DNA of 64,000 nt from Hygrophila difformis (GCA_030278955.1 JAOANR010000002.1:15336238-15400237); one strand, 5' to 3'. Positions 19,540 through 33,295 are shown, counted from the stretch's first letter. Program-made: numbers and translations. The notes: a model not told the origin generated them from the sequence alone.

Positions 19540-21733
19540 ATGGCGTCGTCGTCCTCATCCAGAGCTGAAGGACCATGGTAAACTTCTTCCCTCTCCCATT
19601 CTCGAGCTACCCGAAACCCTCTGTTCGCGATTTTTGGGCATTTGGTGTCTTAAGTGTTGTAATGTGTAAATAGTTGTCTTCTTTTGTTGGTTTTGTATGC
19701 TTTCGGTTTTGGGGGAGGGGTTTTTAGCATTTCTTTATGGCGTCCATGTCTTGGTTGATTGTGAGTGGATAAGTGGTTATTTAAGTCATTGTTACTGTTT
19801 AGGGTTATGAATGTTTGATTCTTGATAAGCATTTGATTTTTGAAACCTAAGCGAACTTTGGGTGAGAGCAGTTAGGGTTTGAAGAGGATTTAGATTTACC
19901 ATTATTGGTATTTCTGAGTTATGTGAGAATCAATGGGCACTATTTTGTCAAATTGTGGAGTGTTCTGTTTAATCTGTGAAGAGTATGAAGTTTGAAAAAT
20001 TTTAAAACCTGAAACGATGGACTGAAGAACATTAGGGTGTTATTTTGAATGCCATGATGTTATTGGTTCATCTACTTTTGTTGTCTTGGAAGAAGCATGA
20101 TTGATCGATTGGTTCAAATTTCTGTTCAAGCCATGTTTGAGGCATGATTCTGTGTTAATACTTGCTTGATCTTGCTTGAGGATTTGAGATACGATAATAT
20201 GCCTGATGTTGTGGGTGCAGGGAGCATTAAATGGGGTGTTTTAATTGGCATGTCTGTTTTGGCATGTTAAATTTTTTTGGAAAATGAATGTTTGTCTACT
20301 TTGGGAAACATGGTACAAACAGCCAATTGGTGGACACCACTTTTCAATAAAGGGCATTTTAGAAAAGACAAAATACTTGGTAGGTTTTTTTCTTTGAGAT
20401 TGGCCAACTTAGTTTTTGTTCCCAATGGAACATTAAACTAGAGTAATAAAATAGCAGTTCCTTTTCCTCATGTGGACTGCTTTCACTTACAAAAATCCAA
20501 AAAGAATTGGGACCACAAAATCCCACCTTTTATTAAATAAAAATAGTCAACTTTTATTAAAAAAACTAAAAATTGGTTTCTCCTTATTTTAAATGACTTG
20601 GACTGTCCATTTCCCTTTCCAAACAGTCCAAGTTGAGCAGTACCGAGCCACCGTGTCCCCAATTGCACTTTCCTCGATTCACATTCCACTCCATTCCATT
20701 CCACTGCACATTCAACAATCACCTCGGGATTGTTTAAAAATTGAAAAATCAAAATTTTTGAGCCCTAATGGCCCATTAAAAAGATTTTTGGTCCAATGAC
20801 CATTTTTATTTTATTTTGGACTCAATAGTCCATTCAAAAATATCTTGGGGCCCAATGACTCCTACCTCGTGTAAATAACTCTTGATTTTAATAGATCTCT
20901 CAAAAAAGTGTAAAAAGAAAAATTTACCTTTGCTTTGTATTAAAATTCAAGTTGAGAATATAATAACCTCACATCTAGGGCAAAGCTCTAAATGTGAGGA
21001 TGTTGATTTTCAATTTGAATGATTCTTGTAAACTGGATTTAATACTTTCTATCTTTTCAGGGGCATCATTTTCCTGGACCCAAATCAATTACAGGAAGGG
21101 ACCAAGCTGCTAGACTTACCACTGGAGCTTCTAGGAGAAATCCTCTCCCGAATAGGAGAGGATGACATCAAAAAAGTATTCACTATTAAGAAAACATGCA
21201 GAAAGCTCAGGGCCGCAGGGAATCTTCCTATCATCTATAAAAGATGCGAGCTGGAGACCACTATTGTAAAAATGTGGCAACAAGGAATCCAAAGGCAAAA
21301 GGAGGAACTCCTGCAGACATGCATGGAAGCAGGAAATTACAACCTTCAGCTCATACCAGCCCTGCAAGCATTCACAGTACTAAGGGATGAGGAGAGAGCC
21401 TGTGAGCTGCTGAAACCAGGAATTGATGATAACCACAAAGCATCAATTTTCATACGGGGACTAATGTTGTTAAGCAAGTTGGACGATGGTCTAGTTCTTC
21501 AGGGGGTAAAAATGATAGAAGAAATGGTGACAGACAGATCAGTCCTGATATTTATAATCACCAACACCCTTTCATGGCTAATGGATAGCCATGACACCCC
21601 TGATTTATTTGGCAACCAGGAACCAAGGGTATACTGCCCAAGGATCCGAGCAGACCTAGAAGAACTGGACACCTACTGCTTGCCCTGTGACGTAACAAAC
21701 TTTGTCCACTGGTACAGAATCTTCTTCCAATAG
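19540..21733 (+). CDS. F-box-like gene captured inside Athila A (two exons)
   Basis: My model joins 19,540-19,577 and 21,061-21,733 (711 bp, 236 residues). Exon 1 encodes MASSSSSRAEGP and ends CCATG/GTAAAC. Exon 2 follows a pyrimidine-rich tract ending TTTTCAG, and the phases fit exactly (TG+G gives Trp). Residues about 28-70 form an F-box-like motif (LLDLPLELLGEILSRIG, TIKKTCRKLRAAG). The rest resembles plant F-box proteins of the At2g35280 type: YKRCELETTIVKMWQQG, a helical ERACELLKPG region and a Cys-containing tail ending WYRIFFQ. Such proteins recruit targets to SCF ubiquitin ligases, but no target can be inferred. It lies between pol and the 3' LTR, in sense orientation, where Athila elements normally carry an env-like frame. 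Exon 2 is fully open although pol is full of stops, suggesting recent capture or constraint. The F-box assignment is from memory of the family and is moderate. Confidence 0.6.
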
Positions 21734-23429
21734 GAGAGAAGGAATGAAGATAAGGATGTTGAGGGAAGATTGAGTATTAAGTGATAACGTCAATTCAAGC
21801 TTCATTGTAAACATCATATAAGGGAATTCTTTATCTTTGTGCATGTTCGTATTAACTGCATGAGAATCTCTTATAATTGATGTATTTAACTGCTTTCCAA
21901 AATAGTACTTCACTTTTGAGGTCCAAACAATTTTAAGAAAAGATGCACTGGCAGTCCGAGATGAATAAGTGACTGTCATGCCAAAAATATGTTGTTGACA
22001 TACTTTGTATGTTAACAGTACCTCTTTTACTGCTTTAAATTAAACAACCAGCAAAAGTATGCATAAACCTGCTCTAAATTCACATGTTGAATTTAGGCTT
22101 ATGATTAAATTTTCAAACTTTTAAATTGGGATAATATAATTGAGAACATGCATGAAATGAATTCCTAAGGTTTTGAGCTATAAAAATTTAATGATGTGAT
22201 CATCTTTTTAGGTAATAAGTCGGCATGTTGAAAATTTTGATTGAATAAATTGTTAGAATCAAGCTTTGATTAAATTTGAGAATATTGTATGACACGAATA
22301 AATCCAACCTTGTGAGATTTGAGCCATGAGTCACTTTTACTCATTATTTTCTTTGATGTGTGAATCAATTTGATTAAAGGAAACTAGAACTTGCAATTGA
22401 GACCGATTCAAGACCATGCCATATTCCCGAAATCGAGCATATGATCGGGGCACTTAGAAAAACCCAATTTTTGGCCTTTGTTTGAAATCCAAACCCAAAA
22501 ATATTTTCCCTTTAGGATTAACCACTTCGAGCCTTTAAGCCTAGTTTTTCTTGAAGCCCTCTATATTTTCCAAGCCTTATAAAAAGACCAAAATATTCGA
22601 CCCAAGTGGACAGGGGTAAATTCTATCAAAGGCATTAAACTTGTGATCATAAAAAACATATAAATCGGTATTCAACAAACCGATTCAAAAAAAAAAAAGA
22701 GAAAAGAAGAAAAGAAAAAGAAAGAGAAAAATGTTGAGCTTCATTCAACAGGAATAAAATTGCAAATGACAAAGCAATTAGACAGAGTCTAATGTCATGC
22801 AATAGAAAAAGAAAAGCAATCGAAAAAGAAAGAAATAAATGGATAATCATAAACCTCTAAATAAAAATTCCAAGTTATGATAGAATAATCTCTTACCACT
22901 TCTTAGCCCAATGAATTCCCTTTCTCACCAAATGTTACAACCGTATGCTCCATTATAACCCTTAAATAAGACCTCGGGATCTCGATTTGAAGAAATGAGC
23001 CGGTGGCGAGTTGGTCTGATTGCAAGCTTATGGGATAATTTAATTAAATTTGATTTTGAGTGTTCAATGATTAACCCAATTAAGAGTGAGTGAATTTTTC
23101 AATTCTACTATATGTGAGGCTCTGTTACATTGAATCTGTTCATGTCATGCCCTAATTCTAATTTTTAATCTTTGCATTTTTCAAACATGATATTCGTGAA
23201 GGATTAACAATAATGTTTGATTTGTAGACCCGATTTAGTGAGCAAGTATCATTTCATTAAACACTGCAATCAAAGGAATTTAATACTTGTAGTTTTTGGT
23301 TATCTTATCTCAATCCAAAAAGAAGGTGATTTATGAAGCCACGAAAATGAATTAAATATGTAGAGTCCGTGTTCCAAGGAACATTGACTCTGACTGCTCG
23401 GGGACGATCAATATCAAATGTGAGGATGT
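21734..23429 (+). other. Non-coding 3' part of Athila A internal region
   Basis: I see no credible frame here. The stretch is AT-rich, includes A/G-rich tracts (22,685-22,735) and ends with TGCTCGGGGACGATCAATA and the polypurine tract at 23,415, a layout typical of the sequence just before Athila 3' LTRs. Confidence 0.6.
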
Positions 23430-24794
23430 TGATAATGGCCAGAAATGTCCATTATTTTCAATTCATTTCCGTGTCTGAAACAGGCATTTGATTGCATTCC
23501 GGTCTTATATTAAATAAGAAAGCACTTGAATAGGACTGATTTATGCATAACTGTAAGAATATTGAACTGGTATGAAAAATGCATAAATATGTAATTTTCT
23601 TACACGTTTATGTAAGAAAAATCCAAAAACATGAGAAAAAGAAAAGAAAAGAAAAAGGAATGGAAAAGATGGGCAAAAGAATAAAATAGCCCACAAAAAA
23701 CCAAAAAGATGGAAAAGAAAATGAAATTCCACAAAAATATATCTTTCACAGGTATGACGCCAATCAAGGCCTATGACGACAATGTTCCGCGTCATTAGGA
23801 AGGTTTGCGTCATGAGCTGAAGAGCAAAGGACAACTGAAATCACCCTTCGACGTCAAACCAAAGGCATGACGCTAATGGGTCGCGTCATGGGTGGAGTTC
23901 CGAGTCATTGAAGACAACCTAGAAGGCTTGACGCAAACCAACCTTTGACGTCAAAGGTTCCGCGTCATAGATCGAGTTCCACGTCGTAGGCTGCCAAGTT
24001 AGGAACATCCATGTTTTCGAGCTGGAGTCCTATGACGCCGAACAACCCTTGAGGTCAAGCACCATCCGCGTCATGCAAGCTTTGACGTCAAGCATGTTTC
24101 AAGTCACGCAGGAAGCATGAGTTCCACGTCATCAAGGCCCATGGGCCTAAGGTTTTGTGCCTATAAATAGGGCATGATCCCAAGGTGTTAGAGTGTGACA
24201 CACTATTGCTTACTCTTGAAGGCATTTGGGAGCTTACACAAGTAGGTAGTGTAGTTAGTCTTTTTTTTTGTATTATTTAAATTTTGTTCTTAGCTTAGCT
24301 TATATTTTTGCCAGTTTCCTTTTAATGTTAGCTTAGGATTAGTGTTAGTTAGCCAGTTTCACATTTATTTCCATTTGAAACATTGTTTTCTCTTGTTTAA
24401 TGGTTTGAAACACCCATTATGGTGTTATCAAACCCATTTATATGAAAAATGAGATTCAAGCTTCTCTCATATCCCACAAACATAAAATGGATATTCTAAT
24501 CCATGGATTTTACTTGCTTTCTTTTTATTTTTGACCATTTGGTCCTTGTTTACTTTTTTGATTAACTGCCCCATGTATGATTGATTAATGTGTGGATTTC
24601 TATTTAGAAGCATAAGTATAGGCTGTGGGTGCGATTTGTGATGGCTGGTTAGTTTAGGGTTTTCTTCATTTTCATAGTTTAAATGCACTGGGCTTTTGTT
24701 TATTTTAGCACGATCGGACCATTAAGCTTAGAAAATATCTTTAAATGGCATATTCTGCATTGTTTCTTCATCATGGTGCATTCTGGAAAAGGCT

Positions 24795-25325
24795 ATGACG
24801 CCAACCGCCTTATGACGCCAACCACGTTGGGGTCATAGGGCAGGTTTAGCGTCATAAGTGTTTCTGGCCCTTAAACTTATTTGCATGCTAGAAGTGCTAT
24901 GACGCCAACCACCTTTTGACGTCAACCAGGTTGAGGTCATAAGGTGTGTTTGGTGACATAAGTGCTTTTCAGCCAAAAATTGTTCCATGTTGTGTTTCCC
25001 GTCATGGCCCCACGGGTCATGACGCAATTCCCATGATCCATGACATGGAACCCCAAACTCTTGCATGTTATAATTATGCTTCTCATGATGCGGAACCCAT
25101 GACGTGATCCTAGGATCACGTCATAATTTAGCGTTCCACGTCATGGCCTTCCCAAATTTCAAAACTTCCCAAGTCATGTATGACGCCAAACCTTTATTTG
25201 ACGCCAACCTTTGGCGTCATCGCTAAGGCTTTGCGTCATGAGTGGCCTCATTCCAACCTGTTTGACACCAACCTCATGACGCAATCCTAGGATCACGTCA
25301 TGAGGTTGGTTGGCGTCAAACATCA
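24795..25325 (+). repeat. GACG/CGTC array with palindrome, Athila A 3' LTR
   Basis: Copy of the 9,395-9,915 array. The 26-bp palindrome at 25,099-25,124 is unchanged, while nearby single words have decayed (for example GGTGACATAAG for GGCGTCATAAG, and CATGATGCGG for CATGACGCGG). Confidence 0.8.
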
Positions 25326-26964
25326 CCCATTTTCACCCAAAATTCCTATTCTATTCGCATTATCTTTAACCCATCATTATGTTGCATCATTCCCGTCCTA
25401 ATCCCACGGATTAAGACGCAATATCCTGAATGCAGTATAAGGCGTTATGCCGCCAAAATTTTCCTTCTCCATTTTCGCACTTAATTAATTGAACCCTTGC
25501 ATCAATAATCAAAGATCAAGATTAGCAATAATTAAGGTCAATGATTGTTTGGTGTGAGGATTTTTGTTCAATTCACAATTAAAAGATTATTATACAAGAA
25601 TCATTTTATCTAAACAGATAATCTGGACTGTAATTAATTAATTATGGAAAGAGAGATTATTTAGGTTAATGAACAAGTATGGATCCAAATCCATAAACCT
25701 TGCATAAGAAACCAATGTCTCTCATGCAAGATGATTTTTATTTTACTTCTCTTTTATTTTCACTTTATTGTGGTCTTCGTTCTGTCATTGTATGAATTGA
25801 GCAGTGAAAGATATACAGAATAATGTTGGCGAACGGTCCCTTCACCTGGAAATGAAGTAGCCCGTAGTCTGTATGTTAATTACTGTTTTTTATTTTGCAT
25901 GGTTTGGATAATAATTAACGAGGTCGGGCGAACGGTCCTTTCACCAGGAAATGAAGTAGACACTCAGTTAATTATTGTTCAAATACAGTTTTATTTTCGT
26001 TATCTTAATTTCCAAACCCAAATTCTAATCTGTAATATGAGTCAGTTAATATCTGTCAATATTATCTGATGAGCATCGCAGAGAGGAAACATGTAGGTTT
26101 TTATCTAAATTCGCAGACAGTAGAGGCCCAACTGGTAGCGACACTGCCATTATAGGGTTTCTACTGTCTAAATTCACTTCATCTGAATGATAAAAGGTTG
26201 GACCACAGTCAACTGCAGTCCATTTCCCTTAGTCATTCTGCCAATCTTTAGTCTCAGACTAATTCATTCTGTGTTCCAAATTCTGTCTAGACCCGCCATT
26301 ATATTTTGGGTCGATTTATTTTACACTTCCATATAACATTATGCATGATAATATTATGTAACTATTGTGGTCAAATTATTTTGGAATCCTTCCCTTGGAC
26401 ATAGGAGTCTTGATTTAAATCAGATGTCTCATAATAAATTTCCAACTCATTTATAAAATCCGGATCTAAGGGATAAATTCCAAAGTTGTGACTAATTCAC
26501 ATTCGACTGGGGGTTGATTTTGGGAAATTAAAAGCAGAGTTAGCGATTAGGTCTCACCTAGACTGAAAGGATCTGTGTTTTAATTGAGAATTTAGTACCT
26601 GTTCAGGGAATGATTTTCAAACATCAATTATTTTCCAAAATTGCTGTATGTTGGAAATCTTATATTAAATATTGCACTGAATCAGAGTTCACTTGGATTC
26701 AGACAAGGTGTGATAGATAATACTAGAAGAACAACATGTGGGTCTTGGTTATTTTCTAAGATAGGGTTGAGTATTTTTTCAACTGTTATCCTCTTCTGCC
26801 AAAGCCTATTTTTGAGTCTTGAGTGAGTGCATCCGGAACAAACTGATTTATTAGTTTGTTTCATTAGTTTGTATCTCATAACCACCCGGGAGTAGGTAAA
26901 CACTGCGAGCGGTTTACTGATGTCCAGGAATTCTTGATCTGCGTCCGGTCATTAAGACTGGGGG

Positions 26965-29900
26965 TGTAATACCCGAGAATTTTCCAAAATAAAATAAAAA
27001 AATAATTAAATAAATAAACAATAAATAAAATAAATACAATAAATAAATAAATCCAGCAAATAAATATATAAATAAAGATAAGGAAATGAGAAATGAGATT
27101 TTACTTAAAAAGGAATTAAAGGAATTTAATTAAATAAAAGGAATTATTAAAGGTAAATAAATGGTACACCGAAACCCGACACCAATGAACTCGAGAATTC
27201 GGGTCCAACATCCAATTAGACCCGAGTAAAAATTTAGAGAGAAAGTAGAAACCCAAGATACCCCGGAACTCAGAATTCGGGAGCATAGAGGGATAGAAAT
27301 CCGAAAGAGAGGAGGAAAAGCATGACGGATCGCACGACCCGCCCGGACCGAAGTCCAGGCGAGCTCGGCGCGGTGGCCGCGCGGTCAAACAAGGGAGGGC
27401 GCGCCACGACCGCGCCACATGACAGATTCGCCCGTTGCGTGAATCTCTCGCCCGAACGCGGATTTTTCGACTTTCGGTTGAACATCTTACGACTCAAGAC
27501 CCTTAGGGTCAGATTTTGGACACCCTAGGTCTTAGCTATCTATAAATAAACCCCCTCGGAAGCCCCGAACACTTTTACAAAACCCTACAACTCTCTACAC
27601 ATTCGAAACCCTAAATCCGGAGTCGTCGGAGGCACGAAACCAAGGCTTGGACTGTTGGACGAAAATTTCAAGATCTCCAGTGTTGTGGTAAGTCCCGATC
27701 CAATCCATGTTCAATATATGATTCGAAAACGAATCCTAATCTTCTCCTTTTCCCTTCTAAACCTCGAATTGGATCTAGATCGTAGAACCCGACGAGCGGA
27801 GAGGAGAAACGGTGGACTGGAAGCCACGCCTTCGAAATAGACGATCCCGGACATTCACAACTCTGTAAGTTAATACTTACATGGTTTTGGGAGGAATTAA
27901 AACGTTCGAAACTAAAAGATTTAAACAAAAGATCGTAAATCTGTCAACGTATGATTTTTCACGGCGCAACAGTTTTGCCTAATTTTTTCGAACCTTAAAA
28001 CCACTGCAAACGGAAAAACTTAAAACACGAAAAACGTTCCTAAGGCTTAGATCTATCTACTGTAAAATTTTCAGAATTTTTAGAGCGATTTGATATGTGA
28101 AAACCAACCGAAACCGAACTGCTTGAAACTAGATCTTGAAATTCTTGACAGAACTTAGGTCCGATCTTGATGACGTTTTTGACATAGGTTCTAGACCGAT
28201 TTAGATCTTTGGCCGAACATAAAAGTTTTATATAAATGTCTTAAGATGGTCTCTGTAAAATTTCATCAAATATGGATGTAACACCCCGGATTTGATAACC
28301 CAGGCCGGGATGTCACCGCCACATCTCTCTAGCAAGACACGGACTCTCCGAGCTTGCCAAAGAGATGCAAGGCTATAGGTATTGCAAAAAGATTTAAAAC
28401 AAGTCCGGAATCTATGTAAAAATAATAAGTGTCATCCACACATATAGTAGTAAATATATATTGCAGCGGAAAAATGTAAATGGGCCGACATGGCCAAAAC
28501 TCGGGATTTACATGCCCGTTATGCAAGTATCGTAGAAAGCAAATAAACAATGTTTAATAATCCATCCCCAATGCACATGCTATGCATCATCTCCGTACTC
28601 TGAAATAAAAAGAGAATACAACAATTTTATCAGTATATAAAATACTGAGTAAGTCGATCCTAACATAGCAATAAAGGGATTTAATTAGATAATTTAAAAT
28701 TTCACTCCTAACATGCATTCACAAAATTTAAAGGAAATAATAATTTTAATTGTGTATTTAAACATGCATCTAATCTTCAATAATAATTTAGTCATGCCAT
28801 GAAATTTAAAGACATAATTTAAATGCATAATTTAAAGACATGCAAAAATAAATAAATACTTAAAAACATTAAATCTTTTATTTCCCCCGTTACGAAACCA
28901 TTTCTCAGTGGTTTGTATAGCCGGTGATCCGGCGGCCGCAACCGTGTCGTAAGTATCTTGTATAGCCGGTGATCCGGCGGCCGCAGCCGTATCTGCCATA
29001 CCCAGTAACACTCCGGAGCCTCGAGAAATCCATACGGACAACCCGAGAGAGTAGGCCATGTATCTCCCGCCGATTGGCGTAATATTTCATCAAATTCTCT
29101 CGTCCATTATAGGCCCGAAGAGAAAAGGCTAGAGGGGCACCCTGCAGAGCACTCACCCTCCACCAAGTATCTCATGTATCGTTTAGATTTAATGTATCGG
29201 GGTTTTTCAAAAGTGTAGATGTATCGTGTTTCAAATCTTTGACCGTTCGTTTTGAAATTTCAAAACTCTTCGATTTAAAAGTATCTTGGCGTCACAGTTT
29301 GCGCCTTTCTCATTTAAAAATCCGTTTCAAGTCCGAAAATTCTGAAATCTTCACACTTTATGCAAAACACCCTAACGAACAACTTTCGTGTTTTAACTTT
29401 TTCGAAATAAGTTGAGGAAACATGTCAAAAATCGATTTTACTATGCAATCAGAAATCTGTCCGAACTCAGGTTTGACACAGTTCAAAATCTCGACTTTTT
29501 AACATATCAAATGGACTCCAAAAATTCTGAAATTTAATATGCACATACTAGACATGATTATCTACAACTTTCATTTAGATTGTAAAGATCAAATCGGACT
29601 AGAAAATATAGAAATAAATTCACTAAGTTCGAACATGTTCATAGGCAGATCTCTACACGTTTTGTCAAAACAGTTTCTTTTCGATGCGATTTCAAATAGC
29701 AAACGTTAACGAAAATGGCTGAAATTTTTACACAACCTAGATTCATGTGTTAGGATTAAAAGTCTAGTTTTGAGTTTCTCGGATTGAATCCTCGAAATAT
29801 GAGTTTTAGGCCGAAAACAGAAACTGCGCAAGGTGGGGTTTTTAAGTTCGATTTTTACGTTTCGTTACATTACGCCTATACCGGACGCCCCGAAATCACC

Positions 29901-32323
29901 CGTATTGATATGGAAGGCTCAACTTACAGCGATAGAGAGGTTTGGGTCGTCCTAAGGTCGCTGGTTCGTCCAAAATCCTACGAACGGATCTCCTCAACGC
30001 CAAGCTTCCGACTTTGGCCACGATTTCGAATCGGACGAAGAAATCCAATGTTAGATCAAGTTTTCGGGTTCAAAAACTTAAATAGAAATCTAAGAACGAC
30101 TTACCACAGATTAGAATACAAGGAATCTTGTATTCAACGCCTCCTTCGTCGGTTTTCGTTGCCGGGAAGTGATCGGAAAGTCGTCGGGAAGTCGCCGGAA
30201 AGTGTTTTGGCTTTGGAGAGAGTTGAGAGGGTTTGAGAGTGAATGGTGACTGATGAAAATGGGGGAGAGGCTGCCCTAGGTCGCCTAAGAGCTTCCCCCT
30301 TCGGCCAAAATCCGCTTTCCAAAGTCGGGAGGTCGAATTATGGTAAGAAATCGCCGAAAACGTGCAAGTTGCCAAAACCTGTAGGGCCACGCGGGGTTGG
30401 CGCGCCTTTTAGCCAAACCCCGCCCGGCCAGCGCGCGAGACTCGCCTGGACAGCGGTCCGGGTGGGTCCGTGCGATCCGATCCGTCGGGTCTTTTTCTCC
30501 TCTCTTTCGGACTTCTATCCTTCCCCGTTTTCGTGCTCGATTTTTCCGGGTCATTTCCGGATTATGCTTCTCGTCATAAATTTATTTCGTATCACTTCGA
30601 TTTCATGCTTGAAATCCTAAGACCGTCGATTTTGGTCCGTCGGGTTCTAATTCGTCGTCCTTTGACTTCCGTGCATTTCCGCGTCTACGGGTTTTCGGAA
30701 ACGAAACCTTCTCTCCTATTGGATTAATTCCTATTTTTATATTCTAAAATTTACGGGTATTACAGTCTACCCCCCTTAAGAACCAACTTCGTCCTCGAAG
30801 TTGTACTTCATCCTCTCGCGAGTTCGGGAATTGTTTGATTAAGCGATTGTATTATTGTGTGTCGTTGTTTGTTATTATTTGACTGAACCCAGAATTGAAA
30901 TTTCCGAGTTGCCTACGTACCCCGTGAAGGGATCAAGTCATTACGTAGTTCAAAACAATTTGAATTTGTTTATTTGGGGTACAAAGTATTCGTACAAAAT
31001 ATTCAGAAATACTCGGGTTGTCACAATGGAGTTGATTTGCTATTGTAGATTTCAATATCTTTAAACTGTGACATACGAAATTCGGACAGATTTGTGGTTC
31101 TGTGAAAATTGGTGTTTTTGACCTATTTCGGTATCTCGGATTGAAAAAGTTAAAACACGAAAGTTGTTCATCTCGACGTTACAGAGTTAGTAGTGAAATT
31201 TCGGAATTTTTGGAGTTGAATCTGATTTTAGACGAATTTTAGAGTAAACAGTGGTTTACCGGAAGTCAAATCTTGAAATCTTGTTGAAACATGAAATTAA
31301 CCTTTAGGGTTGAAATGAGTTGAAATATGATTTTTAAACAAACTAAATTGGAATCAGATTTTTGAAATTAAATCCCCCTACAAACTTGATAAATTAAAAT
31401 TAGGGGTGAGTGCTCTGCAAGGTGCCCCCTAACGATTCACTTCGTGCCTTAATGGACGATGGTGACCCCGCGCGCTAAAATTGAGATATGATATTGCCAA
31501 AACGGCATGAGATATAGAGCCTACACTCTCGAGAATATCCACATGGGTTTCCCGAGGCTTCGGAGTGGTACTGGGTATGGCTGATACGGTTGCGGCTGCC
31601 GGGCTACCGGCTAAACTTGTTGAGATTGCGATGCAATCGTGAAATACTTGAAATACTGAATCTAGGATGTAAGGGGGAAATTTAAATTAAATTAAATTAT
31701 ATTTCGTTGTCCAATTAAATTATTTAAATGCTTATTTAAATTATGGCATTTATTTTAGATTATGTGAAATGTGTTGTTAAAGGAAGCCCTGAACTGAATT
31801 ATGCAAATTGGATAGTTGATTAAATTAGACTGAATTATTTATGTTATTATCATGTTTTATTTAAATATTAAATTAATGGCTTTAAACCCTACGATCATGC
31901 ATGTGTTAACTTACTCAGCAAGTTGTGCTGACCAAACCATTTTTATTTTCTTTTCTTAAAGAGTACGTAGAATGAACATGAGCACGTTCATGCATGGGAA
32001 CTTTACTTTTGGGAACACGTATTTTGTTTTTAAATTCGTACATTAGACTATATTATGAACGGGCCTCTTTAACCCGTGTTTTGGCCATGTCGGCCCTATT
32101 TACATTTTCCGCTGCAATACTATACTAAAACAATTATTTCCGCTGCGCTATGATATTATTATTTTCGAATTATATCGTATGGGCTGTTTTGAATGCTTTA
32201 AATGTTTTAAATACTGCAATACCTAGCCTTGCATTCCTTTAGTAAGCTCGGAGAAACCGTGTCTTACTAGGGGGATGTGGCGGTGACATCCCGACCTGGG
32301 TGACCAAAAACCGGGGTGTTACA
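26965..32323 (+). mobile_element. Chromovirus solo LTR inside the Athila A LTR
   Basis: It runs from TGTAATACCC to GGGTGTTACA, flanked by GGGGG (26,960-26,964) and GGAGG (32,324-32,328), a 5-bp target duplication with one change. It is close kin of the element I LTR throughout: TATA 27,541, GTGGTAAGT donor-like site 27,688, CGCG block about 27,340-27,420. No internal sequence remains, so it arose by LTR-LTR recombination. A second LTR is inserted in it at 28,277-31,025; without that it is about 2.6 kb. Confidence 0.9.
28277..31025 (-). mobile_element. Reverse-oriented solo LTR nested in the solo LTR
   Basis: On the minus strand it starts TGTGACAACCCGAG (31,025) and ends CGGGGTGTTACA (28,277). 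Direct ATGGA repeats (28,272-28,276 and 31,026-31,030) are a perfect target duplication, and the element I LTR shows the uninterrupted site at about 7,400. It belongs to a third chromovirus family. It contains internally a purine tract plus TGTAATACCCG (near 30,772), the ACGTAG hairpin (30,911-30,950), a CGCG block (30,385-30,470), a GTGGTAAGT donor-like site (30,104) and a duplicated 47-bp CCGGTGATCCGGCGGCCGC segment (28,914-29,000). Confidence 0.9.
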
Positions 32324-33295
32324 GGAGGCTCTCATTTACTACCAGTATGATGCTTTTAAAACCTCCGAGTGATAGGATTTTAAATGCTTTCTTTACCGCT
32401 TTCTTTTAAATGCTTTTATAGAGGTCACTCGGATGTATTGAGAGAACTTCTAACTGCTACTAGGAATGGGAGTTATGGAATAATTCAGGGCTTGATTTAA
32501 ATCTTTGGATGTGACCGGGGGAATGATGGGAGTACTTGGCATTTCAACTAATGATTTGTCAGGTGTTGCTTGTCCACCACAGATGACTAACATACTTCTG
32601 CAAGGCATTGCAAGGGGAGTTATGAGTTTGTGGTATCTTAGAATTTGTTGTCTTAAGAGCATGTAAACTTCTACTGTAAGTACCTGTTTGTTAAAGGGAA
32701 CATAGTATAGGAGCATGAGAGTTAGCTAACTGAACGGATTACCCCAAACAAAGATCTGTGTAACAAAATGGAAGTTTAATTGTGTTTCATCTGAATCTTG
32801 TCCAAATTTGTATTATTTTCTTCATGTCCATTCTGTCTCATTTTTAGATTTGCTTTCTTAGAATAATTTTAACTGCTTTCTTAGATTTAATTTAACTGTT
32901 TCTTTAGAATAAATTTATTCGCTTTCTAGAACAATTGTACCCGTTTTATTCTACTGCTTTCATAGTTCAAATTAGATTCAGTCATGTAGTTGTTAGTCCA
33001 ACTCCAAAACTGATTAGAGTAATACGAGTGGAAAATCTAGTAAAACGGTGTGGGACCTGCTTCTATCGCACATCCTCCAATGAACGATCCGGTCTTACTA
33101 AAAATTACTGCAATTTTTGATACCGTGCGCTTTCGGGCCACAGTTTCCTACATGAGTATATAAAAACGTGACAACCTATAAACATATCCCTAATCCCAAT
33201 TCCATCTTCATAATTGGTCTCATTAAATAAAATTAAACTGGGATTATATTCTTTTCAGAAAATACTCATATAGTGGAAAATTGTCAAAAGTTTCA

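Larger units (their letters stand above)
23430..33295 (+). mobile_element. 3' LTR of Athila A, split by a nested LTR
   Basis: The LTR starts TGATAATGGCC after the polypurine tract and ends AAAGTTTCA at 33,295. Without the insert (26,965-32,323 plus one target-site copy) it is about 4.5 kb and matches 8,697-12,542 base for base apart from scattered substitutions. It has a GACG-word cluster at 23,755-24,110, TATA at 24,162, and the main array at 24,795-25,325 with the same perfect palindrome (25,099-25,124). Confidence 0.9.

Noticed and set aside
22647..22850. Phe/Leu-rich membrane-like frame
   Set aside because: Produced by an A/G-rich tract read on the opposite strand; no conserved features.
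18421..23429. Env-like gene of Athila
   Set aside because: No frame with a signal peptide and transmembrane pattern of the size expected. The only good frame is the F-box-like gene.
18568..23433. Near-equal spacing (2,421 and 2,426 bp) of three polypurine words as evidence of a tandem 2.4-kb duplication
   Set aside because: The sequences between the words do not resemble one another on inspection, so the equal spacing is probably chance.
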